A DNA stretch of 49,713 nucleotides from positions 1 to 49,713 of the forward strand of contig DVFV01000123.1 in NCBI GenBank assembly GCA_018713045.1, read 5' to 3'. Positions 16,430 to 25,207 of this stretch are shown in pieces. Source of the DNA: Candidatus Coprosoma intestinipullorum. Lineage in GTDB: Bacteria > Bacillota_I > Bacilli_A > RF39 > UBA660. Each line of letters starts with the position of its first letter. The stretch's first letter is position 1. The notes under the pieces were generated by a model. The model did not search any database. It was not told the DNA's origin and saw only the letters and a list, made by a program, of their open reading frames with translations. Position numbers and translations under genes: made by a program.

Positions 16430-16864
16430 GGCATATATTATAGTATAGTCTTTTTTATCGTTTACTGATATTTCTTTTTCAATTTTATAATTTTTGCTTA
16501 TCAAAAACTCTTTTAAATCTTCAATATTGGTATGACTTGAAATAATTAAATCATTATGAATATCAAAGTTTAGTATTTTGATTATATTTTTAGTTCCCAT
16601 GCCGGAGATAACGATGATTTCGTCTTTTAATTTTAAGCCGGTTAAGCCATCGTTTGTCAAAGTTTCTATGTTGGCTTGATATTTAATAGCGTTTTCTTTG
16701 GCTTTTTCAGTACAATATGGTGATATGTCAGTAGCTAGGCATGAGCAATTTTTATATTTGTTTAAGTGAATATCCAGTAAGGCGTGATCGGCGCCGACAT
16801 CGATTACTTTTGAGTCGTTTGGAATTAAATCGCTTATAGCTTTTAATCTTTTACTTAATTTCAT
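16415..16864 (-). CDS. trmK: tRNA (adenine(22)-N1)-methyltransferase TrmK, short form
   Basis: A SAM-dependent methyltransferase for m1A22 in tRNA. The Rossmann core shows SKVIDVGADHALLDIHL (motif I), ATDISPYC, a truncated ISGMGTKNI (usually GMGG) and the SSHTN strand. At 149 residues it ends where the Bacillus enzyme (about 238) continues into a helical C-terminal domain, so that tRNA-binding part is absent. The ORF closes with a clean stop and a terminator, not a frameshift. It starts immediately after the rpoD stop, as in B. subtilis where trmK follows sigA. Confidence 0.85.
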   Translation of the reverse strand: MKLSKRLKAISDLIPNDSKVIDVGADHALLDIHLNKYKNCSCLATDISPYCTEKAKENAIKYQANIETLTNDGLTGLKLKDEIIVISGMGTKNIIKILNFDIHNDLIISSHTNIEDLKEFLISKNYKIEKEISVNDKKDYTIIYAKSQD

Positions 16865-17941
16865 TTAGTCTCCTAAGTAATCTTTTAATTTACGGCTACG
16901 TGATGGATGACGAAGTTTTCTTAAAGCTTTGGCTTCGATTTGTCTTATACGTTCACGTGTAACACCAAATAGTTGGCCAACTTCTTCCAGAGTTCTTGGG
17001 CGTCCATCTTCGAGACCAAATCTTAATCTGATTACTTTCTCTTCTCTTTCTGTTAAGGTAAGTAGTACTTCAGATATTTCATCTTTTAAAAGTTCATTGA
17101 TGGCGAAGTCTTCAGGTGACATGTTTGTTTCGTCTGGAATGAAGTCGCCTAGATGAGAATCGTCTTCTTCACCAATTGGAATTTCAAGACTAACTGGTTC
17201 TTGACTTATTTTGTAGATATCTCTGATTTTATCGACACTGATACCCATTTTTTTGGATAATTCTTCTTCGGTTGGTTCCCTATTTAGTTCAAGAGTTAAT
17301 TGTCTTTCAACACGAGCTAACTTATTGATGGTTTCAACCATGTGTACGGGTACTCGAATTGTACGAGCTTGATCGGCAATGGCTCTAGTGATTGCTTGTC
17401 TTATCCACCATGTTGCATATGTCGAAAATTTATAACCTTTGCTGACGTCGAATTTTTCAACGGCTTTCATTAAACCGATGTTTCCTTCTTGGATCAGATC
17501 TAAGAATAACATGCCACGACCAACATATCTTTTGGCGATACTAACAACTAGTCTTAAGTTAGCTTCAGCTAAAGTGGCTTTAGCTTGTTCATCACCTTCT
17601 TGGATACGGTCAGCTAATTCTAGTTCTTCTTCTGTTGTTAAAAGTTTAATTTGACCGATTTCTTTTAGATACATTCTAACTGGGTCGTTGATTGTTAAAT
17701 CTTTGCTTAAAAGTTCAGCGTCTGTGCCTGTAATGTCGGTTTCGTCATCATCGGGGTTTTCAGAGATGACTTTGATGTGATTTTCACTTAGGGCATTATA
17801 TAAATCATCTAAGGAATCGGCATCTAAATCTAATCCTTTTAATTTTTCGGCTAATTTTTCATAAGTAACAGTTCCGGTTTTTTTACCTTCAGCAATTAGT
17901 TCTTTTTTTCTGTCTTCGAATGTTTTCATTTCTTCAAACAT
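16865..17941 (-). CDS. rpoD: Primary sigma factor RpoD (SigA)
   Basis: Housekeeping sigma factor, 358 residues. A short region 1.1-like N-terminus (about 1-75) is followed by region 1.2 ([11 protein letters not shown]), region 2 ([50 protein letters not shown]), region 3 ([12 protein letters not shown]) and region 4 ([35 protein letters not shown]). All promoter-contact segments look standard, which fits the consensus TTGACA/TATAAT promoters throughout the window. It is in an operon dnaG-rpoD-trmK with a 4-nt gap after dnaG. Confidence 0.97.
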   Translation of the reverse strand: MFEEMKTFEDRKKELIAEGKKTGTVTYEKLAEKLKGLDLDADSLDDLYNALSENHIKVISENPDDDETDITGTDAELLSKDLTINDPVRMYLKEIGQIKLLTTEEELELADRIQEGDEQAKATLAEANLRLVVSIAKRYVGRGMLFLDLIQEGNIGLMKAVEKFDVSKGYKFSTYATWWIRQAITRAIADQARTIRVPVHMVETINKLARVERQLTLELNREPTEEELSKKMGISVDKIRDIYKISQEPVSLEIPIGEEDDSHLGDFIPDETNMSPEDFAINELLKDEISEVLLTLTEREEKVIRLRFGLEDGRPRTLEEVGQLFGVTRERIRQIEAKALRKLRHPSRSRKLKDYLGD

Positions 17942-17945
17942 GTTT

Positions 17946-19667
17946 TTACTCTCCTTTTCTTAAATCAATTATTTTTTGAGCAATAGCTGCTTGTTTTAGT
18001 GGATCTGTTTCGGCATCCATTTTTTTAGTTAAGCGTTTTACTTCGCTATTTATATTATAATCTTTAATGACATTTATATAATCTTCGATTTCTTCATTTG
18101 TGTATTTTTCAGAATAATTGTTTTGGTTTATTTTTTTGATTGTTTCCATAATATCGGGATCATATTCGATATAGTCGAGAAAGTCTGCTTCATTTATATA
18201 ACCGTTTTTCTTGTAGAATTCACTTATTTCTCTGGCCAGAAGACGGTATTCGGCTTTTGGCATATAAGTGACTTTGCGATCATACATTTTAATAACCTCT
18301 GAACTTTTTAACATGTGATAAACCAAAGCCGCTTCAGCTTTTTCGTATTTGTTTTTGATTATGTTTTGAGTGACTTTTGTTTCTATTTCTTTTTTGGGCT
18401 TTTCAGTAAGATGACTTTTCAGAAAATCCTTATCGATATTTGCTTCATCTGCCACTTTAGAAATGGTTATTTCTCTTAAGATGTCGTCATCAATTTTGTT
18501 TATTTCGGCAATTACTTCTTTGATGTAACTGGCTTTATCGACACTGTTTCCGAGATTTTTATCTTTTTTCAAATATGAAAGTTTGAATTCTAAGGAACTT
18601 TGTGGATGGTTTATTTTACTTATAAAGGCATCCTTACCTTTTTGCCTGATGTAGTCATCTGGGTCGAGGCCATCTTCAAGTCTTACGACTTTAGGATTTA
18701 CGCCAAGAGAGATTAATTCATCGATAAACGATAAAGTTCCTTTGGCTCCTGCTTCATCACCGTCAAAACAAATTATCACATCTTTAGCCAATCTTTTGAT
18801 TAAATGGGCCTGGGTATTAGTGACGGCCGTTCCCATGGTAGCAACGACGTTTGGAAGGCCATTAATGTAAGTTCGAATGGCGGCCATAAATCCTTCGACA
18901 ACGATGATTTGATTTTTTTGCCTTGCAGGTTCTTTGGCCCGGTGATAATTATATAGAAGTTCACCTTTTTTGAATATTGGGGTTTCTCTGGTGTTAATGT
19001 ATTTTGAATTGTCTTTACGGTCATAGATACGCCCACTATAAGCGACGACTTCACCATTTAAATCATATAAGGGGAACATTATACGATTATAGAATAAATC
19101 GAAATAGCCATATTCATTTTTTTTAACTAATCCACTTTCTAAAACATCTTCGGGTTTAAATTTACTCAAAAGAATTTTTGCTAAATCGCGGTCATTTTCG
19201 AGAGATAGGCCGATTTGAAATTCTTTGATGATACTTTCATCGACATCTCTATTTTTAAGATATTCTTTAGCTTTTTTGCCTTGCGGGGTATTGATATTGT
19301 TGGTGTAAAATTTTAAACTCAAGTCGTATATTTGATGAAGATTTGGGTATGTTTTAGCTGTTTTAACTTTACCTAAATTAACTTTAATCCCACCTAAATT
19401 GGCAACTTTTTGGACGGCTTCTTTGAAGGAGACATTTTCAAAGTCCATAATAAATTTGAAAACGGTTCCCGTCGCTCCACAGGAGAAGCATTTGTATATT
19501 TGCCTTTCTGGGCTGACACTCATACTTGGGTTACTGTCATCGTGAAATGGACAAATACCAAAATAGTTTTTACCTTTAGGAGTGAGAGAAACATACGATG
19601 AAATAACGTCGACGATATTGACACTGTTTCGAATTTCATTTATTTGTTCTTGAGTTAGTGTGTTCAT
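17946..19667 (-). CDS. dnaG: DNA primase DnaG
   Basis: Synthesises RNA primers at the replication fork. The CHC2 zinc finger has C39, H42, C60 and C63. The catalytic core follows, with TOPRIM motifs VVEGFMA and [12 protein letters not shown], then the DLDPDDY-type metal site ([10 protein letters not shown]). The C-terminal helicase-binding region is present (573 residues, near normal). The track's first ATG (19676) is only about 1 nt from the AGAGGGG site; ATG 19667 has proper spacing and gives a start matching the family ([12 protein letters not shown]). It heads the dnaG-rpoD-trmK operon. Confidence 0.95.
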   Translation of the reverse strand: MNTLTQEQINEIRNSVNIVDVISSYVSLTPKGKNYFGICPFHDDSNPSMSVSPERQIYKCFSCGATGTVFKFIMDFENVSFKEAVQKVANLGGIKVNLGKVKTAKTYPNLHQIYDLSLKFYTNNINTPQGKKAKEYLKNRDVDESIIKEFQIGLSLENDRDLAKILLSKFKPEDVLESGLVKKNEYGYFDLFYNRIMFPLYDLNGEVVAYSGRIYDRKDNSKYINTRETPIFKKGELLYNYHRAKEPARQKNQIIVVEGFMAAIRTYINGLPNVVATMGTAVTNTQAHLIKRLAKDVIICFDGDEAGAKGTLSFIDELISLGVNPKVVRLEDGLDPDDYIRQKGKDAFISKINHPQSSLEFKLSYLKKDKNLGNSVDKASYIKEVIAEINKIDDDILREITISKVADEANIDKDFLKSHLTEKPKKEIETKVTQNIIKNKYEKAEAALVYHMLKSSEVIKMYDRKVTYMPKAEYRLLAREISEFYKKNGYINEADFLDYIEYDPDIMETIKKINQNNYSEKYTNEEIEDYINVIKDYNINSEVKRLTKKMDAETDPLKQAAIAQKIIDLRKGE

Positions 19668-19701
19668 GAATACCATACCCCTCTATATATAAATATACAA
19701 T

Positions 19702-19714
19702 ATTCGAGTCGAAT
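19702..19714. promoter_or_regulatory. 13-nt inverted repeat upstream of dnaG
   Basis: ATTCGA-G-TCGAAT, a perfect odd-length inverted repeat about 35 nt upstream of the dnaG start and next to its likely promoter. It could be an operator; it does not match the Gram-positive LexA box. Confidence 0.35.
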
Positions 19715-19797
19715 TTCCTTTTTTTTTCGAAAAAAAATTAAAAAAATTATATTTTTTTGAATTTTTACCAATATTATAGGTAGAAAAAGGTGATTTT

Positions 19798-20334
19798 ATG
19801 ACGGTAAAAAATATTAAAGTTGCTGGGGTTTTTATATCCTTTTTAAGCTTTGCCTTGGCCCTACTTTTTTACGATGCTTTTCCGTGCTTCTTAACGAGTA
19901 TTTTCTTTCCAGTAAGTCAAAGTTTATTCGAAAGTTTAAAAGTGATTATAAGTGGTACTTTAATAAGTTTATTAATCCAGTATTTTATTTTAGAGAAAAA
20001 TACGATAAATGTCAAAAATTTAAGTTTAAGTATTTTTACAACTGTTTTTATTGATATTTGCTTGTCTATCATTTTTTATTTACCAATTACTTTAGAATTT
20101 GGTATAAATTTGATTTTTACTTTGGCATTTTTAATTATAATTTCCATTTTTAACCAATTTATTTCCTACTACTTTATATTTATAAAAAACTTTGGATGGC
20201 TTAATTATTTGGCTTTAATCGGGATAATTATAATTTATATTATTTTAGGACTTTTAACATATTATCCATTTTTAAATGATATTTTTTTCGATAAAAACGC
20301 ACATAAATTTGGAATAAACACTTATCTTATTTAA
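19798..20334 (+). CDS. Polytopic membrane protein, DUF6512-like
   Basis: A 178-residue protein of about five transmembrane helices with a short loop motif FPVSQSLFESLKV. That resembles the PVNESVWEHLKL motif of the DUF6512 family of Firmicutes, as I recall it; I am not certain. No catalytic residues stand out and the function is unknown. AAAAAGGTGA precedes the ATG. It is divergent from dnaG across an A/T homopolymer-rich spacer and converges with the next gene, sharing 4 nt at the stops. Confidence 0.75.
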   Translation: MTVKNIKVAGVFISFLSFALALLFYDAFPCFLTSIFFPVSQSLFESLKVIISGTLISLLIQYFILEKNTINVKNLSLSIFTTVFIDICLSIIFYLPITLEFGINLIFTLAFLIIISIFNQFISYYFIFIKNFGWLNYLALIGIIIIYIILGLLTYYPFLNDIFFDKNAHKFGINTYLI

Positions 20335-20684
20335 TTAAATAAAGCGTTTATTTGTCTTCGGTAATTTAAATTGGTTATGACATTATATATTTCTTCCTGG
20401 GTACAAAGGTGGTAGATAGTCTCGTTTGTTAGATATACTTTGTAACCTGATTTTTTATTTAAACCTATTTTATTTTGAGTTAGTACTTCTTCGATGTAGG
20501 GTTTATCTGTCGCCTCAATTTTAACGGCAATAGTATTTATTTTTAGATTTTTAAAATGTATTTTTTTAAATAATTTAAAAAGAATTTTAGCTTTTAGAGA
20601 AAAAGCTTTATATTTTGATGGCTTTTTAATTTCTAAAAAGCTTACTGGGATTAGAGCGTATTGGAAATTATCCTGCTTCATCAT
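20331..20684 (-). CDS. Unknown 117-residue basic protein
   Basis: I do not recognise it. It is Lys-rich, without signal or membrane segment, and looks alpha/beta: NFQYALIPVSFLEI, KINTIAVKIEAT, SGYKVYLTNETIYHLC. A strong GGAGG site precedes the first ATG. Its 3' end overlaps the stop of the convergent membrane protein gene (TTATTTAATTAAATAA palindrome across both stops). Codon use and the ribosome site support it as a real gene. Confidence 0.65.
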   Translation of the reverse strand: MMKQDNFQYALIPVSFLEIKKPSKYKAFSLKAKILFKLFKKIHFKNLKINTIAVKIEATDKPYIEEVLTQNKIGLNKKSGYKVYLTNETIYHLCTQEEIYNVITNLNYRRQINALFN

Positions 20685-20770
20685 CTAGATTCCTCCGTTC
20701 TTGCGGGTTATTATAGACTTCTGTTTTTGTTTCGTCAATTCTTTTTTAAATATTTCACAATAAATTTAAA

Positions 20771-20790
20771 ACCCACCAAAATGGTGGGCA
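20771..20790 (-). terminator. Intrinsic terminator of comEC
   Basis: CCCACCA-TTT-TGGTGGG followed by TTTTAAATTT on the minus strand, just after the comEC stop. Confidence 0.85.
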
Positions 20791-20801
20791 TCTATATAAA
20801 A

Positions 20802-20817
20802 CGCTAATGCATTAGCG
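20802..20817. repeat. Perfect 16-nt palindrome at the comEC stop codon
   Basis: CGCTAATGCATTAGCG is identical to its reverse complement and contains the TAA stop of comEC. It sits directly upstream of the terminator hairpin. Confidence 0.7.
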
Positions 20818-22872
20818 GACGGATGTAATGATGGCTTTGGTCGTTAAGTTTATTTTAACCGAGCCATCATCTTTGGTCACAAAAACTTTACTATCTTTTA
20901 AAGCTTTAAGTGTCTCTTTATGAGGGTGGGAATAAATATTATTTTGACCAGCCGAAATTAAACTGATTTGGGGTTTTATTTGATTTATAAATTTTGAGCT
21001 TGTACTGGTGCGGGAACCATGATGACCTACTTTTAGTATATTCATCTTTGGTAAATTATATGTACGAAGGAGATGGCTTTCGACGTTTTGGGAGGCGTCT
21101 CCCATTAATAATATATTCTCCCCCTCTAAGTTTGCATATATTATTAAACTAGAATCGTTAATGTCTTTGGCTTGATTACCCTCTAGAAAGGTAAATTTAT
21201 TTTGAGAAATAGTTAAGACTTTAGTATTTATTTGTGAAAATTTGATTGTTTTTCTTTTTGCAAGATTTTTGATATTTTCTATTAGTTCATTTGAATAAGT
21301 ATTGGTTATGATATTTTTGACTTTAAAATTATTTATAAGATTTTCGGCCATTCCAGCGTGGTCGAAGTCACCGTGTGTAATGATAAGATAATCGAGCTTT
21401 GGTATTCCTTCTGATTTTAAATATGGAATTGTGATGTTTGAGGCAAGATCATATGGTTTTTGGCCATCATAATTTAACTGACCACCGGTATCGATTAAAA
21501 TGTTTCCCCTATTATGTTTTAGTTTGATTAAAATACTGTCACCTTGACCGACGTCGATCATCGTCAAGGTTGTATAAGGGTTTAGATAACTTAGGCTATG
21601 GTGGAATAATAGTGTGGGGATTATTAAAAGTGTATATAGTGGTTTTCCTTTATCCCATTTAATTAAAATATAGGTTATTAATATATAATATAAAATATAA
21701 AAGAAAATTGGAAGTGAACATAGAACTATGTTAAAATTATTTATTTTGGAGAAGAATAAGGATGATTTTTCCATTATTTTAATTAGATAAAATAAGGTGT
21801 TATCGAGGGGTTTTAAAAACAAGGTAAGAAGAGATAGTGGATAGATTATTAGAGATACAAACGGAGTAAATAAACAGTTTATAACTGGCGATAGAATGTT
21901 TATTTCGAAGAAGTTTTTGATTAATAAAGGCGTACTTGCCAGAAAAGCAATAATATTTATAGTAAATAATTCTTTTAGAAAACTTTGGGATTTAGATATT
22001 AATTTGGAAAAGATGATTAGATAAAATGAGATGATAAACGAGAGAAGAAAACCTAGGTTATAAAGATAATACGGGTTTACGAAGAGAAAGAGACTAAAGA
22101 GTAATATCAGTAAGTAGATGGTTTTAATTTTTAAATTTAACTGTTTATTGATGGTTAAGATAATAAAAAGACAAATAGCTCTTAATATTGAGGGAACAAG
22201 GCCGGTTAAAAAGAGAAAGAATATTAAAAATAGAAAAACAATTAAATAAGATATAGTTTTATTTTTTATAAAGAAATTGACAATTTTTAGGATAATTGCC
22301 GATATTAAAGTGATGTTCATACCGGATATGGCAAGCAAATGAGTAATTCCGTTTTTTTGATAGCTGTTTTTAGTTGTTTCATCTAGATAATCGTCGTTTC
22401 CGAGGATAAAGGCGTGAAGGTGCGAGCTTGATTTAAAGGTGTTTATATGGGATATTATTTTATTTTTGATTTGATATGGTAAAGATATTTTTTTATTTAA
22501 AATGGTTATTTTATCCGCACTAAAAGTATATTTGATATTTAAACTTAAAAGGTATTTTCGATAGTTAAAAAGATTCCAGGTAGTATTTTCTTTTGGAATC
22601 TTAAATTCGCCTTGGGCTTTGATTTTCTGACCTAATTTAAACTCTTTTTCCTCTGAATAGTTAATGATTAAGGGTTCAGTGCCAGTTATTTGGATCTTAG
22701 TATACCCATCTTTTATTTGATAAGAGGTTATTGTGCCGCTTACAATATTTGCATTTTTATCGTATTTACTTGAGGGGTATGTTTGAATTTTAATTACTGA
22801 ATAAATTAGGCTTAAAACTAGAAGGGATAGACACAAGATGTTAAACGGTGATGTTTTCTTTAATTTTTTCAA
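20812..22872 (-). CDS. comEC: Competence DNA channel protein ComEC/Rec2
   Basis: The membrane channel that brings transforming single-stranded DNA into the cell. It has an N-terminal two-helix segment with an OB-like soluble domain (about 40-150) and a Competence domain of many helices (GITHLLAISGMNITLIS; LTGLVPSILRA). A C-terminal metallo-beta-lactamase-like nuclease domain has VGQGDSILIK, HGDFDHAG and KVGHHGSRTS. At 686 residues it is complete. The start is inside comEA: the track uses TTG 22887, but TTG 22872 has GGGGA upstream. Translational coupling with comEA is likely. Confidence 0.93.
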   Translation of the reverse strand: MKKLKKTSPFNILCLSLLVLSLIYSVIKIQTYPSSKYDKNANIVSGTITSYQIKDGYTKIQITGTEPLIINYSEEKEFKLGQKIKAQGEFKIPKENTTWNLFNYRKYLLSLNIKYTFSADKITILNKKISLPYQIKNKIISHINTFKSSSHLHAFILGNDDYLDETTKNSYQKNGITHLLAISGMNITLISAIILKIVNFFIKNKTISYLIVFLFLIFFLFLTGLVPSILRAICLFIILTINKQLNLKIKTIYLLILLFSLFLFVNPYYLYNLGFLLSFIISFYLIIFSKLISKSQSFLKELFTINIIAFLASTPLLIKNFFEINILSPVINCLFTPFVSLIIYPLSLLTLFLKPLDNTLFYLIKIMEKSSLFFSKINNFNIVLCSLPIFFYILYYILITYILIKWDKGKPLYTLLIIPTLLFHHSLSYLNPYTTLTMIDVGQGDSILIKLKHNRGNILIDTGGQLNYDGQKPYDLASNITIPYLKSEGIPKLDYLIITHGDFDHAGMAENLINNFKVKNIITNTYSNELIENIKNLAKRKTIKFSQINTKVLTISQNKFTFLEGNQAKDINDSSLIIYANLEGENILLMGDASQNVESHLLRTYNLPKMNILKVGHHGSRTSTSSKFINQIKPQISLISAGQNNIYSHPHKETLKALKDSKVFVTKDDGSVKINLTTKAIITSVR

Positions 22873-23518
22873 ATGTGCTATCCCCAATGCCTGAGACGTT
22901 TTTTAAATCTTCAATTGTTTCGAATTTACCGTTTTGGGTGCGATAATCAACGATGGCCTGAGCTTTGGTCTCCCCTATTCCACTTAATGCTTGAAGTTCT
23001 TCGGTAGTCGCAGTATTGATGTTTATTTTGCCTGTCGTTTGGGTGCTTTCGGTTTCTATTTCTTCATCTTTTAATTCTGCGGTTTTATCTTCTTCGGTTA
23101 TACAGGCGTTGTTACATGGTGGACATATGACTTCTTCGGCTTCTTTCATTTCTTTGATTTCGCTCGAACTATAAACGATGATAACCATTTCATCGGATAG
23201 TTTTTTGCTTAGGTTGATGTTACTGGTATCACTTTGTTTGGTAAGGCCGCCTGCCATATTTATGGCATCCATAACGGTATTAGTGGATAAAAGTTCATAG
23301 ACACCAGGGGTAGTTACTTCGCCTTTAACATCGACGATTACTTTTTCTTCTTTTATTTTTTCAGTTGTTTTTTTGGTCTCTTCCTTTTTAGTTACGGTTT
23401 CGTTTGAGGCCATTTCTTTTTCATCTTCGATAGTAACTACGGAGGAAACTGAGTAGAATGCGAAACAAATAAAGATTAAAACAAATATTTTGGTTTTATG
23501 TTTTTTTAAAAAACTCAT
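22841..23518 (-). CDS. comEA: Competence DNA receptor ComEA
   Basis: A membrane-anchored DNA receptor for transformation. An N-terminal helix (about 10-28) anchors it. A Glu/Lys/Thr-rich linker follows, then an SLBB domain (VIVDVKGEVTTPGVYEL, AGGLTKQSD), an acidic linker with a CPPC motif plus a third Cys, and a C-terminal double helix-hairpin-helix (ININTATTEELQALSGIGETKAQAIVDYR, LKNVSGIGDSTFEKI). Start ATG 23518 fits the AGGTGA site better than the track's GTG. It overlaps comEC by 32 nt with the chosen starts, matching the conserved comEA-comEC order. Confidence 0.93.
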   Translation of the reverse strand: MSFLKKHKTKIFVLIFICFAFYSVSSVVTIEDEKEMASNETVTKKEETKKTTEKIKEEKVIVDVKGEVTTPGVYELLSTNTVMDAINMAGGLTKQSDTSNINLSKKLSDEMVIIVYSSSEIKEMKEAEEVICPPCNNACITEEDKTAELKDEEIETESTQTTGKININTATTEELQALSGIGETKAQAIVDYRTQNGKFETIEDLKNVSGIGDSTFEKIKENITV

Positions 23519-23580
23519 AATTTTCACCTGCCTTCATAGATATATATAGTATATCGAAGGCTGATTTCCTTTTAAAAAGA

Positions 23581-23612
23581 TAAAAAAAACAAACTTTTAA
23601 GCAGTTTGTTTA
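23581..23612 (-). terminator. Intrinsic terminator of ftsW
   Basis: AAACAAACT pairs with AGTTTGTTT and is followed by a T run on the minus strand. It covers the ftsW stop. Confidence 0.8.
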
Positions 23613-24781
23613 ATTTTTATTTTTTCTTTTTGGTTTTTTGATTCAACACAAACACGCTGAACGATAGCAAGGGCGGCGATTAGGGACATAACGAAGCTAC
23701 CACCATAACTTAAGAATGGAAGTGGTACTCCGGTTAGAGGGATTAAGCCAAGCATTCCACCTAAGTTTACAAAGATGTGCACGAAGATGTAGGAGGCTAT
23801 GCCTAAACACATATAGCGTCCACGTAGGGTGTTTGATTTAGAACTGATAACGAGGATTCGCCATAGAACGATTATATAACCGATAAAAATAAATACACAG
23901 CGATATATTCCGTATTCTTCGGCGATGATGGCAAATGCTGAATCGGTATGAGGCTCTGGAATGTATGAGTATTTTTGTTTACTTTTACCAATTCCAAGAC
24001 CAAATAAGCCACCATTATTTATGGCAATATAACTGTTACAAACTTGATATCCTCCGTTTTCGTAGTTGCCACATGGATCTAAATAGCTTTTAAAACGACT
24101 GATTCTCTGATCGTTTAAAATGTATCCTTGAACATTATAAATGATGAGACCGGCAAGAGCAATAATGCCGATTAATAGTAAAAATGATTTTAATTTGTCA
24201 ATTTTCAAGATTGGACTTGCGAGTAACATCATACCAACAATAAACAAAGTGATAAGTAAAGTTCCGAAGTCTTTTTGCAGGAAGATGAGAACGGGAATTA
24301 TCATTGATACGAAGAGGATGATTCCAATGGCGTTATATCTTTTACTGTCTAAAGTTCTTAATTTTCGGTAATATTTTTCAAACATCATAGCCATTAGGAC
24401 GATGATTATCGGTTTTGAAAATTCACTCGGCTGGAGTTTGATAAAACCTAAATCAATCCAGTTTTTGGAACCACTGAGTTCTTCTCCGGTTAGGGCAACT
24501 AGGTTTAAGATGATAACGACGACGAAGAGCGCGGGAATGATTATTTTATAGGATTTGGTATCTATTTTTATTATTATTAGGCTCATAATAAGACCGATTA
24601 TGATAAAAAGAAGCTGTCTATAAAAATAATAGTAAATTGATACGTCATAATTGACTACAGCGGCTCTTGAGGAGGCTGTAACAATGTTTAACAGTCCAAA
24701 GATAAATAAAGCCATACTAACAAAGAGAAGTGGCTTATCTAAATCGTGAAATATTTTTCGTAATGATCTTTTATCCTGCAT
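23597..24781 (-). CDS. ftsW: SEDS peptidoglycan glycosyltransferase FtsW
   Basis: A polytopic SEDS-family lipid II polymerase, 394 residues with about ten transmembrane helices. Key motifs: GSKNWIDLGFIKLQPSEF, FLQKDFGT, the large extracellular loop with EPHTDSAFAIIAEEYG (the catalytic Asp position is kept) and GLIPLTGVPLPFLSYGGS. The family FtsW/RodA/SpoVE cannot be resolved fully by eye. The IASYIFVHIFVNLGGMLGLIPLTG form favours FtsW. The large loop holds a Cys pair (DPCGNYENGGYQVC), which is unusual. The gene is alone, with its own terminator and a GGAG site. It shows the organism makes peptidoglycan. Confidence 0.9.
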   Translation of the reverse strand: MQDKRSLRKIFHDLDKPLLFVSMALFIFGLLNIVTASSRAAVVNYDVSIYYYFYRQLLFIIIGLIMSLIIIKIDTKSYKIIIPALFVVVIILNLVALTGEELSGSKNWIDLGFIKLQPSEFSKPIIIVLMAMMFEKYYRKLRTLDSKRYNAIGIILFVSMIIPVLIFLQKDFGTLLITLFIVGMMLLASPILKIDKLKSFLLLIGIIALAGLIIYNVQGYILNDQRISRFKSYLDPCGNYENGGYQVCNSYIAINNGGLFGLGIGKSKQKYSYIPEPHTDSAFAIIAEEYGIYRCVFIFIGYIIVLWRILVISSKSNTLRGRYMCLGIASYIFVHIFVNLGGMLGLIPLTGVPLPFLSYGGSFVMSLIAALAIVQRVCVESKNQKEKIKIKQTA

Positions 24782-24858
24782 TTCCCTACTCCTATCTTAT
24801 ATAATGATAGCATATTCTCAGATTTTTTGAAAGATAAAAAATAAAATTAGGTGTTTCT

Positions 24859-24893
24859 AATATACGTTATTTGATATAAACATACACTATATT
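24859..24893 (+). promoter_or_regulatory. Candidate promoter of the YjcZ-like gene, sigma-E/K-like
   Basis: CATACACTA at 24881-24889 matches the -10 of sporulation sigma factors E (CATACA-T) and K (CATA---TA). AATATA lies about 15 nt upstream. A sigma-A alternative is TATATT at 24888-24893 with no good -35. Confidence 0.4.
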
Positions 24894-24914
24894 AGAAAAG
24901 ATAGGAGGTATTAT

Positions 24915-25079
24915 ATGTATTACTATGGTGGTTATCAAGGCTATGGTTGTGGCAATCCTTGTGGTGGTTACGGCTATGGCGGCGGATATGGAACAGGATA
25001 TGGAGCAGCGATTGTTTTAGTACTTTTCATTTTACTTGTAATAATTATAGGCGCAAGAGCTTACGGTAATAATCGATAA
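24915..25079 (+). CDS. YjcZ-like Gly/Tyr-rich membrane microprotein (54 residues)
   Basis: Too short for the ORF track. The ATG follows a perfect AGGAGGT site at 7-nt spacing. The protein is MYYYGGYQGYG..., with a Gly/Tyr repeat region and two cysteines (residues 12 and 16), then a single hydrophobic helix (AAIVLVLFILLVIIIGA) and a short tail. This is the layout of the YjcZ/SscA family of Bacillus small spore-associated proteins, in which the hydrophobic VLFILLIIVGA segment is the signature. The gene is monocistronic with its own terminator. Spore formation in this organism is not otherwise shown, so the role is unknown. Confidence 0.8.
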   Translation: MYYYGGYQGYGCGNPCGGYGYGGGYGTGYGAAIVLVLFILLVIIIGARAYGNNR

Positions 25080-25080
25080 A

Positions 25081-25112
25081 AAGAGGTTTCTCTAGAAACT
25101 TCTTTTATTATG
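25081..25112 (+). terminator. Intrinsic terminator of the YjcZ-like gene
   Basis: AAGAGGTTTC-TCTA-GAAACTTCTT followed by TTATT, right after the stop codon. Confidence 0.8.
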
Positions 25113-25179
25113 TTTTTTTATTTTTTTTATGTTTGTCATTTTTTCACATTCGCTTAAATATATATTTATATTGTTTTTA

Positions 25180-25207
25180 TAAAAAAATGACTTTAACGGT
25201 CATTTTA
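25180..25207 (-). terminator. Intrinsic terminator of the trpS operon
   Basis: AAAATGAC pairs with GTCATTTT and is followed by more T on the minus strand. It overlaps the trpS stop. Confidence 0.8.

Noticed and set aside
19715-19780. A/T homopolymer-rich spacer between dnaG and the membrane protein as a replication origin
   Set aside because: No DnaA boxes recognised and no dnaA/dnaN nearby; low complexity alone is common here.
22840-22887. Frameshift between comEA and comEC
   Set aside because: The overlap is a normal translational coupling; both proteins are full length.
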